Below are positions 9,860 to 19,583 of a stretch of DNA of 63,991 nucleotides, in pieces; within the stretch, counting starts at the first letter, position 1, and each line of letters begins with the position of its first letter. Below the pieces are notes generated by a model. The model saw only the letters and a program-made list of their open reading frames with translations. It was not told the origin of the DNA and did no database searches. Source of the DNA: Rhodocyclales bacterium (GTDB lineage Bacteria > Pseudomonadota > Gammaproteobacteria > Burkholderiales > Rhodocyclaceae); NCBI GenBank assembly GCA_016177805.1, contig JACOUN010000019.1:1-63991 (forward strand), in the 5' to 3' direction. Both the position numbers and the translations under genes were made by a program.

Positions 9860-11239
9860 ATGATCCGAAAACTGCTGCGCAAAGTGTTCCGGCGCACCGG
9901 ATCAGTGACTGAACCCGCCCCGGCGCTGATTCCGCTGGAACAACACGGCATACGCCGCGGCCAGCTCTCGCAGGTTGCGTGCAAGACCTGTAGCGTACTC
10001 CAGGAAAACGGCCACGCCGCCTACATCGTGGGAGGCGCGGTGCGCGATCTGCTGGTCGGCTACCCGCCCAAGGACTACGACGTCGCTACCAGCGCCACGC
10101 CCGAGCAGGTCAGGGCGTTGTTCCGGCGCTCGCGCATCATAGGTCGACGCTTCAAGATCGTGCATGTCATGAGCGGGCGCGAAACCATCGAAGTTTCCAC
10201 CTTCCGCGCCAGCCACGACAGTGAAACCGCCCAGACCGACGAGCATGGCCGGGTGCTGCGCGACAACGAATACGGCAACGAGGTCGAGGACGCGTCGCGG
10301 CGCGACTTCACCGTCAACGCGCTGTATTACGACCCGACCCGCGAAGTCATCATCGACTACCACCACGGCGTTGCCGATCTGCGGCAGAAAACCCTGCGCA
10401 TGATAGGCGAGCCGCGCGCGCGCTACCGTGAAGACCCGGTGCGCATGCTGCGCGCGGTGCGTCTGGGTGCCAAGCTGGGCCTGTCCATCGACCCGGCCGC
10501 GCGCCACCCGATACGCGAAATGGCGGAACTACTGGAAAACGTGCCAGCCGCGCGCCTGTTCGACGAAATGCTCAAGCTACTGTTCTCCGGACATGCGGTG
10601 AAATGCCTGGAGCAACTGCGCGCCGAAGGCCTGCACCACGGACTGTTGCCGCTGCTCGACGTGATCCTGGAACAACCCATGGGTGAGCGCTTCGTTTGGC
10701 TGGCACTGGCCAACACCGACGAGCGCGTGCGCCAGGACAAGTCCGTATCGCCCGGATTCCTGTTCGCCACCCTGCTGTGGCACGAAGTACTGGCCAACTG
10801 GGAAGCGCGCAAGCGCGAGGGCGAGCCTTCGCAGCCGGCGCTGTTCGAAGCGATGGATACGGTGCTCGAAACCCAGTCGCGCAAGCTCGCGCTCACCCGC
10901 CGCATCGCCGGCGACGTCAAGGACATCTGGGCGATGCAACCGCGATTCGACAAACGCAGCGGCAAGAGTCCTTACCGGCTCATCGAGCACCCCTGCTACC
11001 GCGCCGGCTGGGACTTCCTGCGCCTGCGCGCTCAGTCGGGTGAAATCCCCATGGACTTCGTCGACTGGTGGCAGGACTTTGCCCACGCCGGACACGACCA
11101 GCGCGAAGCGCTGCTCAACCTTGCCCCCGCTCCGAGTTCGCCGGTGCGCAAACGCCGCCGCCGGCGTAAGCCGGCGTCCGGCAACGATGCCGGCGCTGCG
11201 GGCGATGATTCCGGCGCCGAGCGCAAGGATGGCGATTGA
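9860..11239 (+). CDS. pcnB: Poly(A) polymerase I
   Basis: Adds 3' poly(A) tails to RNA, which promotes decay. The 459-residue protein has the class II nucleotidyltransferase signature GGAVRDLLVG (58-67) with catalytic Asp72 and Asp74 in KDYDVAT, then RRDFTVNALYYD and the RNA-binding YREDPVRMLRAVRLGAKLG region. The C-terminus is a basic tail (RKRRRRRK) typical of bacterial poly(A) polymerases rather than CCA-adding enzymes. The ATG at 9860 was chosen because homologues begin close to the MIRKLLRKVF stretch; an upstream TTG at 9824 is in frame. The stop overlaps folK by four bases. Confidence 0.94.
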   Translation: MIRKLLRKVFRRTGSVTEPAPALIPLEQHGIRRGQLSQVACKTCSVLQENGHAAYIVGGAVRDLLVGYPPKDYDVATSATPEQVRALFRRSRIIGRRFKIVHVMSGRETIEVSTFRASHDSETAQTDEHGRVLRDNEYGNEVEDASRRDFTVNALYYDPTREVIIDYHHGVADLRQKTLRMIGEPRARYREDPVRMLRAVRLGAKLGLSIDPAARHPIREMAELLENVPAARLFDEMLKLLFSGHAVKCLEQLRAEGLHHGLLPLLDVILEQPMGERFVWLALANTDERVRQDKSVSPGFLFATLLWHEVLANWEARKREGEPSQPALFEAMDTVLETQSRKLALTRRIAGDVKDIWAMQPRFDKRSGKSPYRLIEHPCYRAGWDFLRLRAQSGEIPMDFVDWWQDFAHAGHDQREALLNLAPAPSSPVRKRRRRRKPASGNDAGAAGDDSGAERKDGD

Positions 11240-11778
11240 GCGCATCGTTTCAGGGAACGCGCGCCGCGCGCGCGTTCATCGCATTTGGCGCCAATCTTGG
11301 TGATCCCGGTGACGCCTACACCTTCGCCCAGGCGCAGATCGCAGCGTTGCCGGACACCCGGATCATCGCGCTCTCGGCGCTCTACCGCACCGCGCCCGTC
11401 GGAGTAAGCGGCCAGCCCGACTACATCAACGCAGTGCTGGCGATAGACACCCGGCTGACGCCGGAAGCCCTGCTGGAGGCCATCCTGGCGATCGAGCAGC
11501 GTCGCGGGCGGACTCGCGCCAGCTTCCGCGCACCGCGCACGCTCGACCTGGACTTGCTCCTGTACGAAGAGCGTGTCATCACAACCCCCCGCCTTGAGCT
11601 ACCGCACCCGCGCATGCACAAGCGTGCCTTCGTTCTCATCCCGCTCGCCGAAATCGCCCCCGACACCCACATACCCGGCTACGGCCCAGTCTCGGCGCTG
11701 CTGACGGGCGTCGCCGACCAATCCGTTACCCGGATCCGAACCGGCATCTCGGGCACCCTGGAGTCCGACGCGGTATAG
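11236..11778 (+). CDS. folK: 2-amino-4-hydroxy-6-hydroxymethyldihydropteridine pyrophosphokinase
   Basis: HPPK transfers pyrophosphate from ATP to hydroxymethyldihydropterin in folate synthesis. The N-terminal AFIAFGANLGDP, the YRTAPVG loop and the signature RAPRTLDLDLLLY, with its metal-binding Asp pair, are all present, followed by PHPRMHKRAFVLIPL. The start is a TTG at 11236 overlapping the pcnB stop (TTGA), which implies coupled translation. At 180 residues the length is normal. It is followed by a deoxynucleoside kinase and panB/panC, a recurrent folK-panBC neighbourhood. Confidence 0.93.
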   Translation: MSASFQGTRAARAFIAFGANLGDPGDAYTFAQAQIAALPDTRIIALSALYRTAPVGVSGQPDYINAVLAIDTRLTPEALLEAILAIEQRRGRTRASFRAPRTLDLDLLLYEERVITTPRLELPHPRMHKRAFVLIPLAEIAPDTHIPGYGPVSALLTGVADQSVTRIRTGISGTLESDAV

Positions 11779-11810
11779 TGCGTCTTCCGCAACCGGAGTG
11801 AGTCCCCAGC

Positions 11811-12452
11811 ATGCTCGACAAGGCCCAATACATCGTGGTCGAAGGCCCCATCGGCGCGGGCAAGACTTCGCTGGCGCGCAGACTGGCGCAGCGGCTGGAC
11901 GCCGAAGTCATCCTGGAGCAACCCGAGCGCAACCCCTTTCTCGCGCGCTTCTACCACAACATGGAACGCTGGGCCTTGGCCACGCAGATGTCGTTCCTGT
12001 ACCAGCGCATCGATCAATTGGCGATTCTGGCCGAAAAGGCCGACGCCGGCCGGCGCGTGGTATCGGATTTCATCCTCGACAAGGACCCGCTGTTCGCCGA
12101 CCTGAACCTGCCCGCCGACGAGCTGGCGCTGTACCAGCGCATGTTCCACGCCACCCAGCCACACGACATGCGGCGTCCGGATCTGGTCATCTACCTGCAG
12201 GCCAAGCCCGAAACCTTGATCGGGCGCGTCCTGCAGCGCGGGCTGGACGCCGAGCGACGCATCACCGAGCACTACATCGAGCGCGTCGCGCAGCGCTATG
12301 CGCGCTTCTTCTACGGCTATGACGCGGCGCCGCTATTCATCGTCGACGCCGAAGTGCTCAACCCGATCGCCGAAGACGACGATTTCGAGTTGCTGCTCGA
12401 ACGCCTGCGCAACATGCGCAGCTACCGGGAATTCTTCGGCTACGCCGTCTGA
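11811..12452 (+). CDS. Deoxynucleoside kinase family protein
   Basis: A 213-residue P-loop kinase of the deoxyadenosine/deoxyguanosine kinase group. The Walker A is GPIGAGKTSL (12-21). Further on are the family patterns ERNPFLARFY, SDFILDKD with the catalytic acidic/Arg site, and the LID-like R-rich segment around RVLQRGLDAERRI. Such enzymes phosphorylate deoxynucleosides for salvage; base specificity cannot be assigned. In Beta- and Gammaproteobacteria this gene often sits between folK and panB, as here. Palindromic repeat A begins directly after the stop codon. Confidence 0.85.
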   Translation: MLDKAQYIVVEGPIGAGKTSLARRLAQRLDAEVILEQPERNPFLARFYHNMERWALATQMSFLYQRIDQLAILAEKADAGRRVVSDFILDKDPLFADLNLPADELALYQRMFHATQPHDMRRPDLVIYLQAKPETLIGRVLQRGLDAERRITEHYIERVAQRYARFFYGYDAAPLFIVDAEVLNPIAEDDDFELLLERLRNMRSYREFFGYAV

Positions 12453-12595
12453 GAGCTTGTGAAGAAATCGTAGCAAGCAGGGCCGAGTGCAAGGCACGAG
12501 CGAGCGAACGGCGAGACATATCAACTGGATAGGCGAGGGGTGAGCGAGTGAGCAACGCAGGAATCGGCCCGCGCAGTAGATTTATTCACAGGCTC
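12453..12595. repeat. Palindromic repeat, copy A
   Basis: A 143-base element starting on the base after the kinase stop. Its ends are a 17-base imperfect inverted repeat: GAGCTTGTGAAGAAATC at 12453-12469, and at 12579-12595 a sequence whose complement reads GAGCCTGTGAATAAATC (15 of 17 match). Inside are CAAGGCACGA on the left arm and GAGCAACGCAG on the right arm, shared in degenerate form with copies B (63305-63483) and C (59681-59786). The centre has only a weak TATC/GATA pairing. It encodes nothing visible. Confidence 0.7.
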
Positions 12596-12743
12596 TGACC
12601 ACCGGATTCCTCCCGCAACGGGCTTGTGCATTGCCGCATTTTGCGGAACACTGCCGCCCTGATGAACGCCTATCCTCAGTAGTCGCCGCACTGTCCGGGG
12701 CACTTGCCGGCAGTTTTCGACCCAACCGGACCAGGAGTATGCG

Positions 12744-13559
12744 ATGAGCTACCTTCAGGACAACAAACCGATCACCCTCTTCGAACTGGCCAAGATGCGC
12801 GCGGAAAGCCGCAAGATTGCGGTCCTTACCTGTTACGACGCGAGCTTTGCCGCGCTGCTGGAGCGCGCGGGCGTCGATGTGCTGCTGATCGGCGACTCGC
12901 CCGGCAACGTGCTGCAGGGGCAAAGATCGACACTGCCGGTCAGCATCGAGCACATGGTCTATCACACCGAATGCGTCGTGCGCGGCTGTACCCGGCCCTT
13001 CATCGTGGCCGACATGCCTTTCGGCAGCTACCAGGAAAGCCCGGCCCAGGCCATGCGCAACGCCGCCCGCCTGATGGCGGCGGGCGCGCAAATGGTCAAG
13101 CTGGAAGGCGGCGCCTACATCGCCGAGACGGTGCGCTTCCTGGTGGAGCGTGGTGTGCCGGTGTGCGCGCACATCGGGCTCACGCCGCAATCGGTACACC
13201 AGTTGGGCGGCTACCGTGTGCAGGGCCGCAGCGAAAGCGACGCGGCGCAACTCAAGGCCGACGCACTGGCGCTGGAGCAGGCCGGCGCCGCGCTGCTGGT
13301 CATGGAAATGGTGCCCGCCGCCGTCGCCGAATCCATCACCGCGAGCCTGAACGCCATGGCCACCATAGGCATAGGTGCTGGCCCCGGCTGTGACGGACAG
13401 GTGCTGGTACTGCACGACATGATCGGGGTGTACCCCGGCAAGAAAGCGCGCTTCGTGCGCAACTTCATGGAAGGCGCGGCGAGCATAGACGGCGCGGTTG
13501 CCCGCTATGTGCAGGCGGTCAAGGAAGGCAGCTTCCCGGCCGCCGAGCACTGCTACTGA
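12744..13559 (+). CDS. panB: 3-methyl-2-oxobutanoate hydroxymethyltransferase
   Basis: Transfers a hydroxymethyl group from 5,10-methylene-THF to alpha-ketoisovalerate, giving ketopantoate, the first committed step to pantothenate and CoA. The 271-residue length is typical. Seen motifs are [13 protein letters not shown], the metal/substrate site [20 protein letters not shown], the cap [17 protein letters not shown] and [22 protein letters not shown] lies seven bases before the ATG. It is followed 30 bases later by panC. Its substrate is also the product of the ilv genes at 20.6-24 kb. Confidence 0.97.
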   Translation: MSYLQDNKPITLFELAKMRAESRKIAVLTCYDASFAALLERAGVDVLLIGDSPGNVLQGQRSTLPVSIEHMVYHTECVVRGCTRPFIVADMPFGSYQESPAQAMRNAARLMAAGAQMVKLEGGAYIAETVRFLVERGVPVCAHIGLTPQSVHQLGGYRVQGRSESDAAQLKADALALEQAGAALLVMEMVPAAVAESITASLNAMATIGIGAGPGCDGQVLVLHDMIGVYPGKKARFVRNFMEGAASIDGAVARYVQAVKEGSFPAAEHCY

Positions 13560-13589
13560 TACACACGCTCCCGACACGGACCACACCCC

Positions 13590-14417
13590 ATGCAGATACA
13601 CACGACCATAGAGAGCGTGCGCGCCGCGCGCCGCCAGGCGGGCAAAGTCGCCTTCGTCCCAACCATGGGCAACCTTCACGCCGGCCACATCACGCTGATG
13701 CGTGACGCAGGCAAGCAGGCCGATGCCGTGATTGCCAGCATCTTCGTCAACCGGCTGCAGTTCGGACCGGGTGAAGACTTCCAGAAGTACCCGCGCACGC
13801 TGCAGGCGGACTGTGAAAAGCTGGAAGCAGCCGGGGTCGCGCACCTGTTCGCGCCCGACGACCAGTTGATGTACCCCGAATTGCAGACCTATCACGTGGA
13901 CCCGGCTCCGGCGCAGATCGCGATCCTCGAAGGTGAGTTCCGCCCCGGCCACTTTCGCGGCGTGGCCACGGTGGTGCTGAAGCTGCTCAACATCGTCCAG
14001 CCCGACATCGCACTGTTCGGCAAGAAGGACTACCAGCAGTTAATGGTGCTGTCCAACATGGTCCGCCAACTGGCGCTGCCGGTGGACGTGCAGCCGGGTG
14101 AAACCGTGCGCGCCGACAGCGGTCTGGCGCTGTCGTCACGCAACGGCTACCTGTCGCCCGACGAACTGGCCGAGGCCCCGCGCCTGTATCGCGAACTGAC
14201 CAACATCTGCGAGGCGGTGCGGGCCGGCGACCATGATTTCCTCAAGCTCGAAACCGACGCCATGGCCACGCTCGAAGCACACGGCTGGAGCCCGGACTAC
14301 ATTGCCATCCGCCGCCGCATCGACCTGCAGCCCCCGGTGCATGCGGACGATCCGCTGGTGGTGCTGGCCGCCGCGCGGCTGGGGCGTACCCGGCTCATCG
14401 ACAACATCGAAATCTGA
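13590..14417 (+). CDS. panC: Pantothenate synthetase
   Basis: Joins pantoate and beta-alanine using ATP through a pantoyl-adenylate. The 275-residue enzyme has the nucleotidyltransferase HIGH-like motif in [14 protein letters not shown] (about 24-37) and a KMSKS-like region at LSSRNGYLS. It also shows [12 protein letters not shown] and [15 protein letters not shown]. It is in the same transcription unit as panB, with a 30-base gap. panD is not in the window. Confidence 0.97.
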   Translation: MQIHTTIESVRAARRQAGKVAFVPTMGNLHAGHITLMRDAGKQADAVIASIFVNRLQFGPGEDFQKYPRTLQADCEKLEAAGVAHLFAPDDQLMYPELQTYHVDPAPAQIAILEGEFRPGHFRGVATVVLKLLNIVQPDIALFGKKDYQQLMVLSNMVRQLALPVDVQPGETVRADSGLALSSRNGYLSPDELAEAPRLYRELTNICEAVRAGDHDFLKLETDAMATLEAHGWSPDYIAIRRRIDLQPPVHADDPLVVLAAARLGRTRLIDNIEI

Positions 14418-14528
14418 ACCGCGCCCCTCCATATGCCCGCGAACCGGCGCCCTGCATGTACGTCGAAGCTATGAGAGAATGAACTACCGCTCGCCCGATG
14501 ACGGACCTACCCATAGGAGATCTGCACG

Positions 14529-14981
14529 ATGACGGCCATTACCATCTCCGTAAACCAGGTTCTTGCGCGTAAAGGCGGCAAGACCTTTTCCGTTACCCCC
14601 GACACCAGCGTCTACGACACCTTGGCGCTGATGGCGGAACACAACATCGGCGCGGTGCTGGTGTCCGAGAACGATCAGCTCAAGGGCATCTTCACCGAGC
14701 GCGACTACGCGCGCAAGATCGTGCTCAAGGGCTTGAAGTCACGTGACGCCAAAGTCGGCGAGATGATGAGTACCAACCTGCACACGGTCCCGCCGTCGGA
14801 GCAGCTCACGACCGTGATGACCGTCATGACGCAACGGCGTTTCCGCCACGTACCGGTGGTCGACAACGGCAAGCTCATCGGCCTGATCTCCATCGGCGAC
14901 GTGGTCAAGGCCATCATGGACGAGCAGGAAGCGACGATCAAGCACCTCGCCAACTACATCGCGGGCGACATCGCGACCTGA
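14529..14981 (+). CDS. CBS domain protein
   Basis: A 150-residue protein made of two CBS modules and little else. The first spans about residues 8-65 (TPDTSVYDTLALMAEHNIGA ... GIFTERDYARKI) and the second about 77-135 (LHTVPPSEQLTTVM ... LIGLISIGDVV). Stand-alone CBS pairs bind adenine nucleotides and regulate partner enzymes or channels. AGGAG is well placed before the ATG. It lies downstream of panC and converges on pepN with about 33 bases between. A partner cannot be named. Confidence 0.88.
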   Translation: MTAITISVNQVLARKGGKTFSVTPDTSVYDTLALMAEHNIGAVLVSENDQLKGIFTERDYARKIVLKGLKSRDAKVGEMMSTNLHTVPPSEQLTTVMTVMTQRRFRHVPVVDNGKLIGLISIGDVVKAIMDEQEATIKHLANYIAGDIAT

Positions 14982-15014
14982 CCCAGGGCCTGCCCGAGCG
15001 CCCCCAGGAGGCCG

Positions 15015-17714
15015 TCATTCGCTGTCGACAAGCGCCTTGTCCACGATTTCCGACAGGTCCGGCGACAACTCCGGACTTGCCTTGATCCGCTCGAACCGGG
15101 CCCGGATCAGGGACTGCAGTTTGGGCGTATAGCGGCGCCAGTTCTCCAGCGAACGTGCCATGCGCGCCGCGACCTGCGGGTTGCGTGCGTCCAGCGCCAG
15201 CACCTGATCGGCCCAGAACCCGTAGCCGCTGCCATCCGGGTCGTGAAACTCGCCAGGGTTGCCCTTGAAGTAGGTGCCGAGCAAGGCATACACCTTGTTC
15301 GGATTCGTCATGCTGAAGGCCGGGTCACCCATCAACTTGCGCACGCGTTCAACCACCGGCGCAGCAGCTTCGTCCCTGCGCCATGCCCCGGCCTGCAGCG
15401 CGAACCACTTGTCGAGCACCAGCGCATCCCCGTCATGGCGCGCGCGAAAGCCCGCCAGCGCCGCATCTGCCGCCACCCCACCGTACAACTGCAGCGCCGC
15501 GAGCGCGCTCATGCTCTCGCTCAGGTTTCCCGCCTGCCGGAACTGCCGTTGCGCGCATTCCAGCCCGGCCGGGTTGCGCGCCGCCGCGAGGTAGCGCAGC
15601 GCTAGATTGCGTAGCGCGCGCCGCCCGGCATCGGCCGGGTGGTAGCGATAGCCGCCCTCGACTTCCATCTGGTCGTACAGGTGCAGCCAGTCTTCCGCCA
15701 ACCGCGCGCCCAGCACTTCGTGCGCGCACACCACGGCGCGGCGCAACAGCCGAGGATCGGCCGGGCGCATGCGTTCCAGCAGGTAGATCTCGCTCGGCAA
15801 GGCCGCCGCCTGGGCGCGAAAGGCCGGATCGAGCGTGGCATCGGTCAACATGCGGCGGAAGGCCTCGATGTAGTCGCCCGGAAGCTGCGCCGCTTGGCCG
15901 CGTTCCAGAGCGGCGGCCAGCGCCAGCATCACGCGCTCGCCATAGCGCTGCCCGGCATCCCAGCGATTGAAGGCATCGCTGTCGTGCGCCATGCGAAACG
16001 CCAGCCGCGCATCGTCCTCGTCGTAGTCGAGGATCACCGGCGCGGAATAGCCGCGCAGCAGCGACGGCACCGGCTCGTGCTGGAGATCGACGAAATGGAA
16101 GGTCTGTTCCGCCCCGGTCAGTTCCAGTACGCGCGTGGTGGCCCCCGCGTGCGCTTCACCTTCGAGGCGCAACGGCAGATCGGCGCCGTCACGACCGAGC
16201 AACCCGAGCGCCACCGGAATCACCAGCGGCGGCAGACCATCGCCCTGCCCCGCCACGCGCGGCAGATGCTGCGTCAGGGTGAGCGCATACATGCCCGCGC
16301 TCCCCACCCACTTGCCACTGGCACCGACAACCGGGGTGCCGGCCTGGCTGTACCAGTGCATGAACTGATCCAGATCGCGGCCGTTGGCCTCGGCCATGCA
16401 CTCGACGAACTCGTCGCAGGTCACGGCCTGTCCATCGTGATAGCTGAAGTACAGGTCCATGCCGTTACGGAACCCCTCGCGCCCGAGCAGGGTATGCAGC
16501 ATGCGGATGACTTCGGCACCCTTCTCGTACACCGTCGCGGTATAGAAGTTGTTGATTTCCTGATAGCTATCGGGCCGGATCGGGTGCGCCATCGGCCCTG
16601 CGTCCTCGGCGAACTGGGCCGCCCGCAACACCCGCACGTCGTCAATGCGCTTGACCGCGCGCGCCGACGCCGCCCCGTCGGCACCCGCCGCCAGCGCCTG
16701 CATGTCGGCGGAAAACTGTTGGTCGCGAAAGACCGTCAGTCCCTCCTTGAGGGTGAGCTGGAACCAGTCGCGACAGGTGACGCGGTTGCCCGTCCAGTTG
16801 TGGAAGTACTCGTGGGCGACGACGCTTTCGATGTTCTCGTAGTCGGCATCGGTAGCCGCGTCAGGCCGCGCCAGCACGTATTTGGCGTTGAAGATGTTGA
16901 GTCCCTTGTTCTCCATCGCGCCCATGTTGAAATCGCTGACCACCACGATCATGAAGCGGTCGAGATCGAGTTCCAGCCCGAAGCATTCCTCGTCCCAGCG
17001 CATCGCATGGATCAGCGACTCCAGCGCGTGCCCGGCACGGTCAAGATTGCCCTGCTCGACCCATACCTGCAGCAATACATTGCGCCCCGAACTCGTGTCG
17101 ACGCGCCGCTCCAGCGCGACCAGATCGGCCGCCACCAACGCAAACAGATAGGACGGCTTGGGAAACGGATCTTCCCAGCGGGCGTAGTGACGCCCACCGT
17201 CCAGCTCCCCGGAAGCCACCAGATTGCCGTTGGACAGCAGCACCGGGTAGCGCGTCCAGTCCGCTTCCAGCGTCACGGTGTAGCGCGCCATCACGTCCGG
17301 ACGATCGGGGAAATAGGTGATGCGACGAAAACCCTCGGCCTCGCACTGGGTGAACAGCCCCCCCCTGGACTGATACAGCCCGGACAGCGCGGTGTTGTGC
17401 GACGGATTGATGCGGGTAACGACTTCGATCTCCGCACGCGCGCCGGCGAGCTTGATCTCCAGCCCGTCGGACACCCTGGCAACGGTATCGACCGGCAGAT
17501 CCGCGCCATCCATCCTGAGGCTCACCAGCTCCAGCGCATCACCCAACAGGCGCAGCGGCCCGTCCGGCGAGCCGGGATTGCGCACGCATCGCAGCTTGCT
17601 CGTGACCAGGGTGTTCTCCGGGTCGAGACTGAAGTGCAGGTCAACCTGATCGACCGTCCAGCTCAGGGGCCGGTAGTCGCCGCGATGCACCGTCGGGGAA
17701 GGGGAATTACTCAT
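15015..17714 (-). CDS. pepN: Aminopeptidase N (M1 family alanyl aminopeptidase)
   Basis: A cytoplasmic zinc aminopeptidase that trims N-terminal residues from peptides. The 899-residue length fits the proteobacterial PepN type. The exopeptidase motif GAMENKGLN lies near residue 265 and the zinc motif HEYFHNW near 300, followed by the third ligand in LKEGLTVFRDQQF. The C-terminal half is the long alpha-helical domain of PepN. It is followed upstream on its strand by a universal stress protein gene 15 bases away, so the two may be cotranscribed. Confidence 0.96.
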   Translation of the reverse strand: MSNSPSPTVHRGDYRPLSWTVDQVDLHFSLDPENTLVTSKLRCVRNPGSPDGPLRLLGDALELVSLRMDGADLPVDTVARVSDGLEIKLAGARAEIEVVTRINPSHNTALSGLYQSRGGLFTQCEAEGFRRITYFPDRPDVMARYTVTLEADWTRYPVLLSNGNLVASGELDGGRHYARWEDPFPKPSYLFALVAADLVALERRVDTSSGRNVLLQVWVEQGNLDRAGHALESLIHAMRWDEECFGLELDLDRFMIVVVSDFNMGAMENKGLNIFNAKYVLARPDAATDADYENIESVVAHEYFHNWTGNRVTCRDWFQLTLKEGLTVFRDQQFSADMQALAAGADGAASARAVKRIDDVRVLRAAQFAEDAGPMAHPIRPDSYQEINNFYTATVYEKGAEVIRMLHTLLGREGFRNGMDLYFSYHDGQAVTCDEFVECMAEANGRDLDQFMHWYSQAGTPVVGASGKWVGSAGMYALTLTQHLPRVAGQGDGLPPLVIPVALGLLGRDGADLPLRLEGEAHAGATTRVLELTGAEQTFHFVDLQHEPVPSLLRGYSAPVILDYDEDDARLAFRMAHDSDAFNRWDAGQRYGERVMLALAAALERGQAAQLPGDYIEAFRRMLTDATLDPAFRAQAAALPSEIYLLERMRPADPRLLRRAVVCAHEVLGARLAEDWLHLYDQMEVEGGYRYHPADAGRRALRNLALRYLAAARNPAGLECAQRQFRQAGNLSESMSALAALQLYGGVAADAALAGFRARHDGDALVLDKWFALQAGAWRRDEAAAPVVERVRKLMGDPAFSMTNPNKVYALLGTYFKGNPGEFHDPDGSGYGFWADQVLALDARNPQVAARMARSLENWRRYTPKLQSLIRARFERIKASPELSPDLSEIVDKALVDSE

Positions 17715-17729
17715 CGTTTCAAGACCTAT

Positions 17730-18629
17730 TCAACGCGCAACACGATTGCATACCAGCACATCGCATTGCGCTTGTTCCAGAACCTGGCGTGTCACGCTGC
17801 CCAGCAGCAGCTCTTCGACCATACGCAAACCCTGCTTGCCCATCGCGATCAGGTCGCACTTGAGCAAGCGCGCCTGTTCGACGATGCTGGCGACCGCTTG
17901 CCCGTGCACCAGCACGTAGCGCACCGCCGGGTCCGCGTCGCAGGCATCGCGCAGCAGCTCGTCAACACGTGCCACGGCATCGGCCCTGGCCGCCTCGCGC
18001 AGTTCGTTCAAACACGACTCCTCGATGCCCGCCATACGCAACTTGCTCTCATAAGGCACCTCGTAGGCATGCATGAGTATCAGTTCAGCCTGGGGTGCCA
18101 GCCGTCGCGCGAGTCGCACCGAACCCGCCGCAAGCGTGGAAAAATCCACCGGCACCAGTATTCTCGCGTAATCCGAACGCGGCATCCGCTTGACCACCAG
18201 CATCGACTTTTCGGTCTGGCGCAGCACCCGCTCGATCGACGAGCCGACGAACAGGTCGCGCACGAAATCCGAGCCGTGCGCCCCCAGCACCAGCAGATCG
18301 GCGCCGATGGCCTCGGCGTAGAAGGCAATCCGGCGCGACACCGATCCGACCGACACGCTCACGTCCATGTCGACAGGGTGGCGCTGGCGCACATTGCCCG
18401 CCAGCAGATGCATCTGGGCGAGCGAGGCACCGAACAGGGTGTTTTCCATCTCGTCGCTGCGGCTGGGTGCGAGCAGGTCATGCAGCGCGTTGAAGGTGCC
18501 ACGGCTGATGACATGGGTCGCCGCCAGCCGACACTGCGAGCGCACCGCCAGCATCGCCGCGCGCTCGACCGCGTGCCCGGCCGACTCACCCAGATCGGTA
18601 GCCGCGAGTATGGTCCTGATCCTGCTCAC
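17730..18629 (-). CDS. Universal stress protein with two USP domains
   Basis: A 299-residue protein with two tandem UspA folds. The first domain ends with LLVLGAHGSDFVRDLFVGSS and the second with LIAMGKQGLRMVEELLLGSV; both fit the ATP-binding G-2X-G-9X-G(S/T) pattern. Tandem USP proteins of this size act in general stress resistance; the specific role is unknown. The start is a GTG (reading MSRIRTILAATDLGE). It probably heads a short transcript with pepN. Confidence 0.9.
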   Translation of the reverse strand: MSRIRTILAATDLGESAGHAVERAAMLAVRSQCRLAATHVISRGTFNALHDLLAPSRSDEMENTLFGASLAQMHLLAGNVRQRHPVDMDVSVSVGSVSRRIAFYAEAIGADLLVLGAHGSDFVRDLFVGSSIERVLRQTEKSMLVVKRMPRSDYARILVPVDFSTLAAGSVRLARRLAPQAELILMHAYEVPYESKLRMAGIEESCLNELREAARADAVARVDELLRDACDADPAVRYVLVHGQAVASIVEQARLLKCDLIAMGKQGLRMVEELLLGSVTRQVLEQAQCDVLVCNRVAR

Positions 18630-18677
18630 CGGCGAACCACCGCATCATTTCCGTCCCGCATCACCCCGCACTCCCGG

Positions 18678-19157
18678 TCAACGCTTCCCCGGCAACAGCA
18701 CGACGCAGGTGCCGGCAAGGCGGTCATGCAGGAACTGCCGGTCACGATCAACCAATGCCCATAGCAGCCCGACCCCCAGACACAACACCGAAGGCCAGCT
18801 CAGCAGGTAGCGCCACCAGCTAGTCGCGGACGTCAGCGGGCGTCCGTCGGCGCGCACCACTTTCAGGCGCCAGGTCTGCATCGCCAGCGTCTGTCCGTGG
18901 CGTGACCAGTACCAGACGAAATACGCGCCAAGCACAACGAAAACATGCACCCACAACAGCCAGCCGGGCGCGGTAATATTCCAGCCTATGCCGAGGATGA
19001 GGTACGGCACCATGAAGGTCAGCGCCAGCAGGCCGGTCAGCAGCAGCGACTCATACACCAGACTCGCCAGCCGTCGCCGCAACCCCGCCATTTCCACGAC
19101 CATGCGCGTCCGCGCGTCCTGATCGCTCCCGTTTTCCGCCACACCCTCGTTCGTCAC
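18678..19157 (-). CDS. RDD family membrane protein
   Basis: A 159-residue inner membrane protein. The RDD domain starts at GLRRRLASLVYESLLLTGLLAL (Arg and acidic residues in the first segment) and continues with two further hydrophobic segments. It then shows GQTLAMQTWRLKVVRADGRPL and DRDRQFLHDRLAGT, both typical of RDD proteins. The function of the family is poorly defined. The start is GTG at 19157. It is the last gene of the sigma factor-DUF3619-DUF3106-RDD series. Confidence 0.87.
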   Translation of the reverse strand: MTNEGVAENGSDQDARTRMVVEMAGLRRRLASLVYESLLLTGLLALTFMVPYLILGIGWNITAPGWLLWVHVFVVLGAYFVWYWSRHGQTLAMQTWRLKVVRADGRPLTSATSWWRYLLSWPSVLCLGVGLLWALVDRDRQFLHDRLAGTCVVLLPGKR

Positions 19158-19202
19158 CCGCCCACTCCCGCAACACCACCGCCACGCACACCGCGCGCAA
19201 CT

Positions 19203-19583
19203 CTACCGCGATTGTCGCTCGTCGGGCGGCAAACTGCGATATTGCTGCCACTGTTGGTGCAAACTCTCGCGTTGCTCGGCCGGGATGTTGCGCAGCGCCC
19301 GGTACTGGTCGCGGGCGCGCTCGCGCTGTGCCGGGGTAAGCTGCGCCCATTCGCGCATGCGCAACTGGATGCGGGCACGCTCGGTCTCGGTCAGGCCCGC
19401 GAAGCCCTCCGCGATGCGCAGCCACTTCTGCCGTTGCCCCTCGTCCAGCGCATCCCAGTCCGCCGCGAGCGGCGACAATGCTTGACGCTGGGGTACGCTC
19501 AGGCTGTTCCACCCGGTTTCAGCCGCAACCCCTCCCGCCAGGCCGAGCGCAAGGATCAGGATCGCAATTCGCGAAAAACCCAT
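19203..19583 (-). CDS. DUF3106 protein, exported
   Basis: A 126-residue protein starting with a signal peptide (MGFSRIAILILALGLAGGVAA). The mature part is a charged, helical DUF3106 domain with repeated W..L...(Q/E)R units such as LTPAQRERARDQYRALRNIPAEQR. The start at 19583 was chosen for its signal peptide; the gene then overlaps the 3' end of the DUF3619 gene by 28 bases. The repeat pattern recalls periplasmic proteins that work with ECF sigma factors. Conserved position next to the sigma factor gene suggests a role in that envelope response, which is inference. Confidence 0.82.
   Translation of the reverse strand: MGFSRIAILILALGLAGGVAAETGWNSLSVPQRQALSPLAADWDALDEGQRQKWLRIAEGFAGLTETERARIQLRMREWAQLTPAQRERARDQYRALRNIPAEQRESLHQQWQQYRSLPPDERQSR

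Noticed and set aside
15639..18764. A 1041-codon open frame on the plus strand
   Set aside because: It runs antisense through pepN and the universal stress protein gene, both with full catalytic or ATP-binding motifs. No protein pattern in the antisense frame.
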